NCBI GenBank assembly: GCA_963693085.1
Contig: OY856409.1
Coordinates: 525,535,303-525,599,302, forward strand
DNA: 64,000 nucleotides
DNA from: Alisma plantago-aquatica
Lineage: Eukaryota; Streptophyta; Magnoliopsida; Alismatales; Alismataceae
Reading direction: 5' to 3'
Below, piece after piece: positions 21,425-33,539 of the stretch (positions are counted from its first letter, which is position 1; every line of letters starts with the position of its first letter). Position numbers and translations under genes: made by a program. The notes under the pieces are model-generated. The model did not search any database. It saw only the letters and a program-made list of their open reading frames with translations, and was not told the DNA's origin.

Positions 21425-24210
21425 TGTTACAACCCTAATTTTTGGGTTCATATGGTTTAAGACGCAATTTCTCCAATAATATGTATGATTGTGAAATTGT
21501 ACGATTTAAGTGTAATGAGTGGATTTCTTGCATAATATTTCCTTCAAATATATGATTTCATGGACCTTATTAAGTTAGTGAGTCCAAGATGATAAAAAGA
21601 GAAAGAAAATCGAAGGAAATCAAATAATGCATAAATAAGAAAAGAAATTGAGATAATAATAAAAATATGACAAATATGTGGAAAGATGTATGATTGAATC
21701 ATAATGGATTATATTTCAAGCCCATATGATTTCTAATGGTAAAAGGAATCCAAATAAAGGAAAATAAAAGAATAGGAGAGAGAAAATATGCATAAAATAT
21801 GCCTTAATAGGTGATAACTTGCTTATGAATAAAACTCTCTCATACTTTTGAATTTTTGTCCCAAACTTTGCACACAAGTAGTTAAAGTCATCAAGGACTT
21901 TTTTATTAATATTTGGTATTAATTGGACATGTGATTTGGGAGATATCATTTTTGGAAGTTTTCCTAAAGTGGAAAGGAAAAGAAGAAATACATGAAATGT
22001 CACACATTAGATTTAAATAAGGAGTTGGGTGTGCATCCTGATCCATTGGATCTGGCATCCAATGGTGGACACAGATCGTCTAAATCCAGTCAGAATCCAA
22101 ATAGGGGAGGGAAATCCCTATCTTTGACTCCCATTTTCACGAGACTCAGAGGTTGTGCATGCGGGGAAATCACATAGGTAAGTTCGGGAGATGTTTCCAT
22201 GCAAAACCAACCTAGGTTTCACTAGGTTTTAGGATTGTTCTAGGAAACGCCCAATCCCAGTAGAACTGGGTTTGGCAGACAGGTTGGGGAGCCAACCCTA
22301 TACCTCTAAACCTATAAATAGTACCCCCTTAGCTTCTCCCAAGCATCTCAGATGCGAATGGCAAGGGTTGGTTTTCCACCTCACTCTTCCGCTACTCGTG
22401 TATGAGGACGAAGAGGAAAATAAAGGGAAAATATGAGTTTTCCCTTAGCTTTGAAGAAAACCCAGAAGGGTAGGAGTGAAATCTCACTCTGACTCCAGTG
22501 TGTGACTTGCGAGAAAGCACCTCACACATGGCGCAAGGGTATTTGTGGAGACCGGATCCACAAGGAAAAGAATAAAAGGATCAAAAGGATGTTGTGGCTC
22601 TTTGCTATTGGCCATGGGTAAGATATTTTGTGAAAATCCTAACTAATTACTAGTAACTCGAATGAAATAATGCTATATATGAAAATTGATCATAAAAATG
22701 CAAGGAATCCATTAAAAATATATTGTAGCCTAATTCTACTTGCAATTTGAAAAGTATTTAAAGTTGTCACCTTTAATGATGTTCGTATTGGAAAACCCTA
22801 ATTTTGATATTAATGAGTTTTAGTAGAGTTATTTGGATGATTTAAGTCAATATTAACTTGTTGTTAATAAAAGGAAGAATTAGATCGAAAATGATAATCT
22901 GTATGCATAGTTGGCTTCACTTAGAGTTCCATGTACATGAATATGCATTAATGGGCTTACAAACCTTAATTTAGGCAAATATGACTTTTAATGGTTTTAA
23001 TTGTGTAAATCAATGAATAAAACAAATACATGATGTCCTAAGCCAATTTGAGTATAAAAGATCCTTAATATGGATAATTTGAGAAATTTTGTTTTTATGA
23101 GTAGAAAAGCTATTTTTAGGGTTTGATGGCCTAAAAAGGATGAAGTTTGAGAATTGTCAAAGAAACCCTAAGGAATCCTAATGATACTTAGAACATTGAA
23201 AGAATTCTCAAGTCAATAAAGTGAGTTCTTGATGAGTATGTATTAGATAGGTTGTACATGCTTTTCAGGATTCTATTTTGCTTGTGAGATTGGCTTGATT
23301 GATTGCTTGGATTTCCTAAGTGGATTGGATTGTGTTTGTTTCCTTTGGGATCTCCAAATAAGGTATGTGGTTACGCTTATAGGTAATCACTCTAGTTTCA
23401 TAGAGATTTTTGAGGTTTTACCGATTGCTTGAAATTAACTACTTGGTTGACTTTTATTTCATGCAACTGTAAAGTGACTATGGCTACCATCATAAATATA
23501 TGTGCATGACTAGCTCAAATCCTAGTCCTCCTCTGTAAATTTGATGATGATGAGATGGATGACCTAGTACTTGGTCTACCTTGGGGTAGGATCATCAGGT
23601 TATCATGAGTCGATGTGTTGGTCTACCCTTGGGTAGGACCATACGACTACACGACCCTAGGTTGTGGTCTACCTGTAAGGTAGGATCATAGGGGATATTT
23701 GAGATCTACCATATGAGAGAGGTTGTATCCATGACCACTACATGGACAACATAGAGGAAAGGATATGCAGGGATTGAGTAGTTATGATTAACACATAAAG
23801 TTTGATCTGTTAAGCAATAATTTGGTTGCATTATGTTTTTACAAATAGATGCAAGATTTTGTTTCCCCCACATACCAGTATAATTCATTATACTAACCGA
23901 CATTTTGTTTGTCGGCATTTTAGGAATATCTAAAATTAGACAAATAGTAAAGTGGAACTTGTTAAGAATAAAGTTAAATCATAAAGGAGGATTTAGTTAG
24001 ATAGAACTCTAAAGTGGGTAGAAGTTCCAGATTCCTATTTTTGAAAGGTATGTGAAAAGTAAAATTTTAATCCTATTTTAAGCTTAGTTCTTTGTAGAAT
24101 TTATTAATTATTTTTTATTATTTACAAAACCATTGATCCTATTTTGGGTTGACGACTCTGACTTCTTGGTCTCCCTTAATTGGGGGTTACCAGGAATCAT
24201 GGTCGTTACA
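21425..24210 (+). repeat. Gypsy-1 5' LTR
   Basis: 2786 bp, TG...CA ends. It carries a TATA core at 22313 (tataaata followed by gtaccccctt) and, near 23570-23690, repeated 'ggtctacc(c)ttggggtaggatcat' words. The last part (ttgggttgacgactctgacttcttgg) is conserved in the 3' LTR. Confidence 0.92.
22313..22320 (+). promoter_or_regulatory. LTR TATA box, Gypsy-1 5' LTR
   Basis: TATAAATA in 'cctataaatagtaccccctt'. The identical box is kept in the 3' LTR at 29697-29704. It would start the genomic RNA about 30 bases downstream. Confidence 0.65.
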
Positions 24211-24212
24211 TT

Positions 24213-24230
24213 TGGTATCGGAGCATGGTT
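24213..24230 (+). other. Gypsy-1 primer-binding site
   Basis: TGGTATCGGAGCATGG lies two bases after the LTR. It is complementary to the 3' end of plant initiator tRNA-Met (canonical TGGTATCAGAGC) with one change in the first twelve bases. Confidence 0.85.
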
Positions 24231-27200
24231 TTCCATTTAATCTCTAATAATGATTAAATTTTACAAACTCTTTTGAACCCAAGGGAGTTATTAGAGGATT
24301 TTGCCAAAGATGGAGGTGTCTAGAAAAGGATCACAATCCAGGGGCTGACAAGATTTTCCTCTACCCCGCTAGTCGGTCTATAAGGACTCCCAGATTTTGT
24401 GTGACTGTCTGGCCAAAATTAGAGGATTTTACTTGAGATAAGATACCTCTAGGTCTTCTCTCATCTATCTCTGTCCCTTCTCTATCCTAATCATTGAATA
24501 ACTCTAAGAGATTAAGGTTTCTATCTCTCCATCACCCTCCTAATTTTTGGGGTTAAAAATGATAAGGATTAAGGAATCCTCCACCAAACAATAAAAAGCT
24601 TGTAAGAAAGATGTCATGGACATAAGTTTGGATAAATAGAAACTCAGACTGAGTTTAGTTACATTCTTAGGTTGCATGGCCTCTGTTTCCATGCCCCAGG
24701 AGAACGCTGAGGTCAAACCTTCTCATAGGATGAGGTTGGAGGAAGAATCCTCCAGGAAGAGGAAGATACCTGTCACATCCTCTGAGGATGATCCTCAACC
24801 TAATATTTTAAGAGAAAGAGAAGAGACAAGGAGTTAGATACCTCATTTATCCGTGTATGTGAGTACGTGGGTTGGACATGCATGCTTTACGTAAAGGTTT
24901 TGAGTACACATAAGAAGTGTAGACTATGTGTGGTTCTTTGACCCCTAGTGCCTTGTGGTGGCCCAACCTTGGGGGGGGTCATTTCTGTTGAGGGTGAGGG
25001 ATCGCTCAATCATTGAGAAGGTTAGAGGAGACCATATAGGGACCTTAACGGGCATATATGAACAAAAATGAGGCATGTAACTACATATAAGAAAGTGGCA
25101 GCAAGGCTGGCAGTAGGTTTTAGACCTAATCTAGAAAGGTTAGGCCTGATAGTTTATGAGATAGTCATGCAAAGCTTTGGATGATCTTGGTCAGACATAA
25201 GTTTTGATAGTATGTTTCACCCAGGTGGGGATAGACATGTATCCTTAAGAGCTTGAACAATCTTCTAAGAGAGAACCTCCAGTGGTAGGACCAATGTAGG
25301 GTTAGTTTGAGAGAGAGAGAGAGAGTGAGACCCGATGAAGAAGGTTGGACACCTTGACTCTAAGATATGGGGAATCATGAGAAGTTGGGTATAATATGGC
25401 CTGGAATAGATGACCTTGAGTAGATATATGAGGTTGTCTCACGCACGATCCTTGGAGGCTTATCATACCTTGGATGACTTTAGAGGAACCAAACCCTAGA
25501 AGAGAGAAAGAGGCTTTGTGAACAAACGTATAGATGGTACAAGTGCCTACCTTTTAGGTGTAGGAAGGAGAGTTCCATAGAATCTAAAGGGGTATAGTAA
25601 CAAGTTGCGAAGCCTCACACCCAGTTGGTTCCTAGTGTAGGACACTAAAGGTTGTTCACGTGGAAGAGTGTTAGGATGTGTATGCCCTATTTGGTATAGG
25701 TTCAGTTCATGGTTGAATAGGTGAGCATGTAGTTAGACTACTAATGCATAAGAGGTGAACCTGGGGTTCCTAGACCAAAGTGGGGAAGTATTAGTACCTA
25801 GTTAACATGATACTCACGAGGCTGATTGAGTTCATAGTATTTGAGTATAGCACCCCCCTCATGTGTTAGAGAAAAATGAAACCCTGATTGAGCTGAGATA
25901 TATGTTTGATGGCAATATATGCATGTATGATATTGCTCCAAATTTGAGGAATAAGTAACATGTATGACATACCAAGGAACTGAACATGGCTTAGTAGGTT
26001 AAACAGCATGATAGGGATAAGAATATACATGATGATGTAAGCCTTGGAGGTAAGAATGTTTAGTGACCTTTGTTACTATCAAGTGATAGTTTTTTCCCAT
26101 CCTAGGGAGGGACCCTTCATGTTAGGGTGAGAACCCACTTTTTATTAGGTTTGTGGTAACATGAAGAGGTCACTTACAAGTGCTTCAAAGGTTAAGTGTA
26201 AGAGCACATAATATGAGCAAGGATCTATAGACCCATTTACGACCACCTCTAAGGGGCATGAGGATATGTTGACATGAAAGGTAACATGTATGGGGCCAAA
26301 CCAGGTTAGGTAGTTCGCCATGATTCCTATGAAGGGATGTAAGCTTAACCATGAATGCCCAGAGAGAGGATGGAGATTTAGGTGAGGATTCAAGGATGAT
26401 ATGTGCTTGAGTATCAACACAGGAACCATGAACTACAGTAGAATCCTAAGTCAACACTAAGGTCAAGTAGGGATAAGACTGATGGGGGTAGGAGTTGTTT
26501 GTTCCCTGAATGCATAAGACCATTGGGTCAGGAGGTAACAACTACCTTTTCCCGAGGCCCATGGGTTATAAGGTTGTCCACCTTCATGAGTTGATGGGGC
26601 CTAAGGAGTAAACATAAGAGTCACTCCCTAGATGAATAAGGGTCAGATTACCCCAAAAGTACCAGCACCCTAGAGACCTTGAGGTAATGACTAAGGATTG
26701 TACATAAGAGAGATGTTAAGATCTAGAGGTGACGGAAAAAGTCTTCGCATGGTTGTAGACCCATAATGGAGATGTTCATGGTGAAGATTCATGTGAAGTA
26801 TGTTTCAAATTAGATTGGAAAATGTTATGGCAATGTGTAATGCACCATGTCTACTCTTGGAACAAGATGAACTCTATATCTGGACTCTAGCCAAATGCTT
26901 ATTTCATCTTGGTATGGGTGTGAGAGATAGGGAAAAATGCATGCCATATACTAAGGATAAAGGTGATATGAGTTGAAACATTTATATGATGTTTGAGGGT
27001 AGAGGAAGTACCAAACCCTTTTGGAAGTATTTTGGATGGAGGGTATGCAAGCATAGATGAACTAAGGTAAGCATCATATGAGGACATTCTTATCAAGAGC
27101 AGTTTGGATTTTATGAGTTAAAGTTTGGCTTTGATAACCAAGATGATAGGAGTAAGAGCTCAAAGTTTTCTTGACTCAAATAGACCTAAACCCAAGACAA

Positions 27201-27540
27201 GGATGATGAGTGGTGTATATGAAGGTATATGTCTTCACCATCTCCTGGCATATAAGGAAGCTTATGTGGTAATGAGATGTTCTCAGCTGAATACAACTCA
27301 AGTGTACAACTATCTTGTATAGCTAGTAGAGAGGCTAGAAGAGGTTTCTAGGTGAACCCTACAATCATTAGAAGACTAGACCTATGTGGCTAACATTCCG
27401 ATACAACCAGACCCATGGGCAAGTTGGTGGTTGCCTAGTTAGCTAGGCCAAAACTTGATGAGATAAAAGGACTTTTATAAAGAGCCTCAGATACATCTCT
27501 CAGGAGAAGAAGGTGGCGAAACCTGCTACTAGAGTGTTTT
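24231..27540 (+). pseudogene. Gypsy-1 internal region, gag and early pol unreadable
   Basis: Short open stretches only. A possible gag start at 24311 (atggaggtgtctagaaaagg) closes after about a dozen codons. Charged stretches (cccatgccccaggagaacgc, gaggaagatacc) suggest gag remnants near 24690-24830. I could not find protease or RT catalytic motifs. The region is shorter than in active gypsy elements, so deletion is likely. Confidence 0.5.
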
Positions 27541-28800
27541 AGGGTTTCTAAGGAGTCAACCTTGAGGAAATCATGTCATGCAAAAAGCTCATGATTTTAA
27601 GTACACCATACACCATATATGGTACTACCAAGATGGGTAAGGTTGGCAGTGGTCCCTGGAAGAAGGATATAGAGTTGCATGTGGCCAATTTCCATGCATA
27701 CCAACGGGTGAAGGCCGAACACCAGTAACCCAATAAGTCCCCGAGAGGGAATGGGAGAAGATCACCATGGACATTGTGGTGGTTCTGCCCTGGACCAAGA
27801 GAGGTTAGGATGCAATATGGGTTATGGTATATTGCCTTACCAGGTTGACACATTCCCTTGCCTAAGTGAGTGCTGCCAGTGTGACACATCTGGTTGAACT
27901 ATATATATGAGAGAGATAGTTAAGTACATAGTGACTCGAGTTCAAATATTCTTAAGCATGGCCTTAGGTTCGCTTCCATGTTGTGGAAGTAGGTACATGA
28001 AGAACTTGATACTAGATCGAAGTTTCATGCATCATATCACCCCCTAACTGATGGACAATCAAGAGTGTATGATCCAGACGTTAGAGGGTCTGATGAGAGT
28101 ATATGTGCTCATTTAGGGTGATTTGTGGGAGCAATTACTACCCCTAGAAGAGTTTGCTTATTATGATAGCCACCAAAACTAGTATAAGATTGTATGAAGC
28201 TCTTTAAGGTAGGTCGTGTCGGTCATCACTTCATTAGGATGATGTCGGCGAGAGGGCCTTGAGAAGGTCAGAGAAACCACTGTGTATACAGACGAAGTCA
28301 CTTTAATTGAGCAAGGGTTGAGAAAGCCTAGGGGTGATACGAGTTGTGAAATGATGCGAAGAAGACTGACATGCAGTCATTATGGGTGAACATGTATTAT
28401 GAAAACCCGACCCCTCTGAGCTATAGCTAAGAAAACTAAGTCCCCATTACATGGGTCCAATTGAGATGGATTGGTGAAGTTGCTTATGTTTAGCCTTACC
28501 CCTCATGATAATATGATGTATGATATGTTCAATGTGTCTGGTCTAGAACACTATGTGAGGTACCCAAACCATGTGTTGAGTATTGAACCTATTGAACTCC
28601 AAGGGAGGCTAACTTACACTAAGTCACATATGAGGGTATGAGATAATAAGGTGAGAGAGAGATCAGGAGTAAAGAATATAAGATGATAAAGGTTCTTTTG
28701 AAGCAACATGGAAAGGATGAAGCCACATGGGAGCTGATGATGGACATGGAAAAGTCTTATCCTATTTGTTTGTATGTTTGGTGGAATTTTGAGGGCAAAA
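27540..28800 (+). pseudogene. Gypsy-1 integrase and 3' pol relic
   Basis: Integrase joins element DNA to the genome. Here its core survives only as pieces in shifting frames. 'DAIWVMVYCLTRLTH' at about 27810-27850 matches the 'DAIWVIVDRLTKSAH' block. HEELDTRSKFHASYHPLTDG at about 28000-28055 matches 'HEALGTRLKFSTAFHPQTDG'. Later, at 28687-28760, KVLLKQHGKDEATWELMMDM matches the post-integrase 'VLWRNH..EEATWE.E..M' end of Tekay/Del-like polyproteins. Then comes FEGKIPIRGEG, which runs into the polypurine tract. Each block is separated by stops. The match to the family is clear by eye, although the frame is lost. Confidence 0.75.
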
Positions 28801-28807
28801 TTCCTAT

Positions 28808-28820
28808 AAGAGGGGAAGGA
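28808..28820 (+). other. Gypsy-1 polypurine tract
   Basis: AAGAGGGGAAGGA immediately precedes the 3' LTR start TGTTACAACC. It would prime plus-strand synthesis. Confidence 0.85.
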
Positions 28821-31641
28821 TGTTACAACCCTAATTTTTGGGTTCATATGGTTTGAGATGTAATTTCTCCAATAATATGCATGATTATGAAATTGTATGA
28901 TTTAAGTGTAATGAGTGAATTTATTTGATTATTTCCTTCAAATATATGGTTTTGTGGACCTTATTAAGTTTGTGAGTCCAAGATGATAAAAAGAGAAAGA
29001 AAATCAATGGAAATAAAAAATGCATAAATAAGAAAAGAAATTGAGATAATAACGAAAATATGAGAAATATGTGTAAAGATGTATGATTGAATCATCATGG
29101 ATGAGATTTTGAATCCACATGGTTTCTAATGGTAAAAGGAATCCAAATAAAGGAAAATAAAAGAATAGGAGAGAGAAAATATGCATAAAATATTCCTTAA
29201 TAAGTGATAACTTACTTATGAAGAAAAATCTCTCATACTTTCATCCCAAACTTTGTACAATAGTAGTTAAAGGCATCAATAACTTTCCTTTAATATTTGG
29301 TATTAATTGGACATGTGATTTGGGATATATGATTTTTGAAAGTTTTCCTAAAGTGAAAAGGAAAAGAAGAAATACATTAAATGTCGCACATTGGATTTAC
29401 ATAAGGAGTTGGGCGTTCATTGTGAGCTGTTGGATCTGGCATCCAACAGTGCACACAGATCATCTAGATCCAGTTAGAATCTGAACTGGGTAGGGAAAAC
29501 CTGATCTTTGACTACAACTGTCATGAGACTTAGAGGTTTTGCATGTGAGGAAATCACATAGGTAAGTTCGGGAGACGTTTCCGTACAAAACCAACCTAGG
29601 TTTCACTAGGTTTTCGGGCCATTCTAGGAAATGCCCAATCCCAGTGGAACTAGGTTTGGTGGCGAGGTTGGGGATCCAACCCTAGGCCTCTAGACCTATA
29701 AATAGTACCCCCTTGTATTCACCCAAGCATCTCATATGCGAACAGTAGGGGTTGTCCTTTTTCCCTCCCCACTCTCCTGATTGCTCATACTCTAGTGAGC
29801 TTTCAGCCGCAACATGACAGCTGCTTGTGTATGAGGACGAAGAGGAAAATAAAGGGAAAAACTACTTTTCCCTTAGCTTCAAAGAAGACCCAGAAGGGTG
29901 GGAGTGACATCTCTCCCTGACCCCAGTGCATTTCTTGTGAGAATGCACCTTGCACGTGGCAAAAGGGTATTCATAGAGACATGATCTATGTGGAAAAGAA
30001 TAAAAGGATCAAAAGGATGACATGGTGCTCTGCTATTGGCCAAGGGTATGATATTTTGTGAAAATCCTAACTAGTTACTAGTAACTCGGATGTAATAATG
30101 CTATATATTAAAGTTGATCAAAAAAATGTAAGGAATCCATTAAAAATATAATTGAAGCCTAATTATACTTACAATTTGAAAAGTATTTAAAGTTGTCCCC
30201 TTTAATGGTGTTAGTAATGGAAAACCCTAATTTTGATATTAATGGCTATTAGTAGAGTTCTTTGGATGATTTAAGAAAATATTAACCTATTGTTAATAAA
30301 AGGAAGAATTAGAACTAAAACGCTGATATTTATGCATAGTTGGCTTAAGTTAGGGTTCCATGTACATGAATATGCATTAATGGGCTTAGAAACCTTAATT
30401 TAGGTGAATATCGCTTTTAATGGTTTTGATTTTGCAATTCCATGTATAAAATAGATATATGATGATCCTAAGCCAATTTGAGTATAAAAAATCCTTAATA
30501 TGGATAATTTGAGCAATTAGGGTTTTTATGAGTAGAAAAGCTATTTTCGGGTTTGATGACCTCAAAAGGATAAAGTTTGAGAAATTGATCTAAGAAACCC
30601 TAAGGAATCATAATGAGACTTAGAAATGCTAGAAAGAATTCCCAAGTCAATAAAGTGAGTTCTTGATGAGCATGTAGTAAATAGGTTGTACATGCTTTTT
30701 AGGATTCTATTGTGCTTCTGAGATTGGCTTGATTGATTGCTTGGATTTTCTGAATGGATTGCATTGTACTTGTTTCCTTTGGGATCTTCAAATTAGGTAT
30801 GTGGTTATGCTTATGGCTAATCGCTCTAGTTTCACAGTGATTTCTGAAGTTTTGTTGCTCGAAATTAACTACTTGATTGAATTTTAGTTAATGCAGCTGT
30901 AAAGTGATTATGGATACCACCATAAATATATGTGCATAACTAGATCAGATCCGAGTCCTCATCTGTATCTTTGATAATGATGAGATGGATGACCTAGTAC
31001 ATGGTATACCCTTAGGGTAGGATCATTAGGTTATCATAAGTCAATGTGTTGGTCTACCCTTGGTTAGGACAATACGACTGTAGAACCCAAGGTCGTGGTC
31101 TATCTATAAGGTAGGATCATAGGGGCTATTTGAGACCTAGCATATGAGAGAGGTAGTGTCCATGTCCACTACAGGGACAACATTGAGGCAAGGATATGTA
31201 GGGATTGAGTATTTATGATTAATATGTAAAGTTTCATCTGTTAAGAAATAATTTTCTTGCATTATGTTGTTACAAATAGATGCAAGATTTTGTTTCCCCC
31301 ACATACCAGTATAATTCATTATACTAACTGACGTTTTGTTTGTCAGAGTTTTAGGAATATCTGAAATTGTACAAACAATAATGTGGAACTTGTCATGAAT
31401 AAAGTTAAATCATAACAAAGAATTTAGTTAGATAGAAGAGTATAGTGGGTAAAAGTTCTAGATTCCTATTTTTGAAAGGTATGTGAAAAGTAAATTTTTT
31501 ATCCTATTTTAAGCTTAGTCTTTGGTAGAATTTATTAATTATTTTTGATTATTTGCAAAACCATTCATCCTATTTTGGGGTAACGGCTCTGACTTCTTGG
31601 TCTTCCTTAATTGGGGGTTACCGGGAAGTGGGGTCCTTACA
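28821..31641 (+). repeat. Gypsy-1 3' LTR
   Basis: 2821 bp, matching the 5' LTR throughout, with small insertions (for example about 75 extra bases around 29750-29830) and many point changes. TATA core at 29697-29704. Confidence 0.92.
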
Positions 31642-31646
31642 GTGGT
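31642..31646. repeat. Target-site duplication, right copy (Gypsy-1)
   Basis: GTGGT, identical to 21420-21424. Removing the element and one copy restores the Copia-1 gag block PPFDG across the junction. Confidence 0.9.
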
Positions 31647-31749
31647 GGTCAGCTTACGTGAGTTCATTCAAGTTTGGGGCTGCTAAGCAAGTTGTCCCCC
31701 ATTCCTAAAGACTTGTTAGAGATCCTTGAAGACCTAATCAAGTACCAAT

Positions 31750-33348
31750 TGAGAGATCTAGAGGGGGGTGGGGGTGAATAGAGCTTTAGGTACTTCAAAA
31801 TATAATTAGAAACTTAAGACAAAGAAGGAGGAGGAAACAAGGAAGACATTTCGATGTAGAGTGGTTCGTACCTTTGAATCAAAGGTTGTCATTCCACTAC
31901 CCAATTATTTCCAGTTGGGATTTAAAAAGTGATTCTTTTTATTTACCTCACAAGGATATTACAACAAAATACAATCACCTTCCACACCCTTAAAGCATCC
32001 TCAACCTCCTTGAAGTAGCCTTCTTGAAGTAACTTCAAGTCCTTGGATCAGCCTTCACAAACTTGAAGTAGATCCACCACCTTAATATATCTTTCACCTA
32101 GAAGTATCTCCAACCTCCTTTGAAGAAGCCTTCTTGAAGTAACCTCAAGCATCCTTAGAGCAGCCTTCAGCATCTTGAAGTAGCTCCACCTCCTTGAGAT
32201 AGCCTTCACCCAGAAGTAGCTCCAACATCCTTTGAAGAAGCCTTCTTGAGGTAACCTCAAGCACACCTTGGAGCATCCTTCACTTTGTTGAAGTAGCACT
32301 AAACAACCTCCTTTCAACAACCTCCAACACTAGGAGTAGTCAAGGAGAATAAAGTACAATACAATAGAAGTAGATTAGAAGAAAGAAATACTTAACCAAT
32401 GAAGTACAACACCTTGATTCCTATATCAAGTGTTTAGACCTCCTCTCCACTTAAGATGGACGTTATTATGTGGTGTCTAGGAGATAGTAGCTATAGGACA
32501 CAACTTTGGAGCTCAAGGAAGATGATAGCAAGTGTTTCTCAGCTTTGTTGCTCTCTAGAATGGATGCTCAAGTGTAGCTTGTATGTTTTGGGTGTCCTAA
32601 GGCCTCTATTATTTATAGTAATGATTTTCAAGTGCTTAGGGACGTTCTAGAGAGTATGTAGGGTGTTCTTAGTGCTTAATAGCCGTTAGGTAGAAAGTAG
32701 TTTGTTCTAATGGCTAAAATGTTTGTTAAATGTGAAGTTTCTAGAACTTTTCTCGATCGACAGTATGGTCTACCATATGACTCTCGATCCACAATATTGT
32801 CAATTAGATGACTGTCTGATTCATCTTGATCTAATGGATATGTGTCTATCTCTCTCTTTTTTAATACCTATTACAAGGGTCATATCTTGTTCAAAAATAT
32901 TGTAGACCGAAATTGACTCAGATCTAAAGATTTGTAAAGTTATTTCTTGGTTGTTTGAGTCTTCAACCAAGTGCTTCTTGGTCGAAATTTTTTTCGACCG
33001 AGAAGGACTTTTTGTAAGGATTTGTAGTGTATGTGAGGTCCTATTTATGACTCATGTGCAACCTATCATGCCTAAAGTCTTCATGTGAGTGTAAGATAGG
33101 GTTTTGGGTGGATAGGGAAGATATAATGCTTGATTTACATGATATTTAATTACTTGTACAAGTTTATACATTGAGTATAATGAATGAAAATATTAAACAT
33201 TTAAGTGCATTGATCTTCAATTATCCACTTGTTATGATATCCTATATCCTTGAATCCTGAACTACTCAAGTAGCACGTTAGATCAACATGAATGAAATGT
33301 TTGTCTTTATCAAAACAATGGGCATGCTAATCTCCAATTTAGCGAACA
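31750..33348 (-). repeat. Copia-1 right LTR (5' LTR)
   Basis: Inner end tgagagatctagagggggg at 31750; outer end tctccaatttagcgaaca at 33348. About 1.6 kb. It contains the 110-bp repeat array (31990-32310), a minus-strand TATA core (32608-32617), and palindromic GGTCGA/TCGACC motifs near 32755 and 32980. Confidence 0.75.
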
Positions 33349-33520
33349 GTATCATGGGAATGATCATTAATGTCAATGATATTGAAATCATCAATAAGAA
33401 ATCAGGTCAAAAGGTTGTCAAGTGTAACATTTCATTGTAAAATGAAACGTAAGTAATAAAGATAATTTTTCCCAAAAGGATTTACCTTTTATTAATAAAC
33501 TCTCCCCTGTGGAGTGAGAA
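33349..33520. other. Short unassigned spacer between Copia-1 and LINE-B
   Basis: No feature seen. It ends in agagttttataa, which is duplicated at the far side of LINE-B. Confidence 0.5.
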
Positions 33521-33532
33521 AGAGTTTTATAA
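33521..33532. repeat. Target-site duplication, left copy (LINE-B)
   Basis: AGAGTTTTATAA, repeated exactly at 39264-39275. The T/A-rich sequence fits L1-type target-primed reverse transcription. Confidence 0.85.
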
Positions 33533-33539
33533 TAACGCA

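Larger units (their letters stand above)
21425..31641 (+). mobile_element. Ty3/gypsy retrotransposon (Tekay/Del-like), Gypsy-1, complete ends
   Basis: Two long LTRs, 21425-24210 (2786 bp) and 28821-31641 (2821 bp), both start TGTTACAACCC and end CGTTACA or CCTTACA. A perfect 5-bp duplication (GTGGT) flanks the element. The primer site after the 5' LTR (24213-24230, tggtatcggagcatgg) matches initiator tRNA-Met. A polypurine tract (aagaggggaagga) ends at 28820. The internal 4.6 kb retains integrase and 3' pol residues only as frame-broken fragments. By hand, the first 130 or so bases of the LTRs differ at roughly one site in ten, so the insertion is not recent. It lies inside the gag of Copia-1. 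Confidence 0.93.
15765..33348 (-). mobile_element. Ty1/copia retrotransposon (SIRE/Maximus-like), Copia-1, split by Gypsy-1
   Basis: Two matching LTRs flank the block: right 31750-33348 (5' LTR on the minus strand) and left about 15765-17198 (3' LTR, about 200 bases short). Internal sequence includes gag (19850-21419 plus 31642-31740), a polypurine tract next to the left LTR (17199-17215, aaaaagggggaga on the minus strand), and a decayed primer site next to the right LTR (31741-31748). The gypsy element 21425-31641 is inserted in the gag N-terminus. Without it the internal part is only about 4.3 kb, and no protease, integrase, RT or RNase H block is recognisable in 17200-19850. This copy is therefore pol-less or too decayed to read. 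The LTR end 'caccccca' type is typical of SIRE-like copia. Confidence 0.75.

Noticed and set aside
25310..25330. GA repeat in the Gypsy-1 interior
   Set aside because: Too short to be more than a minor simple repeat.
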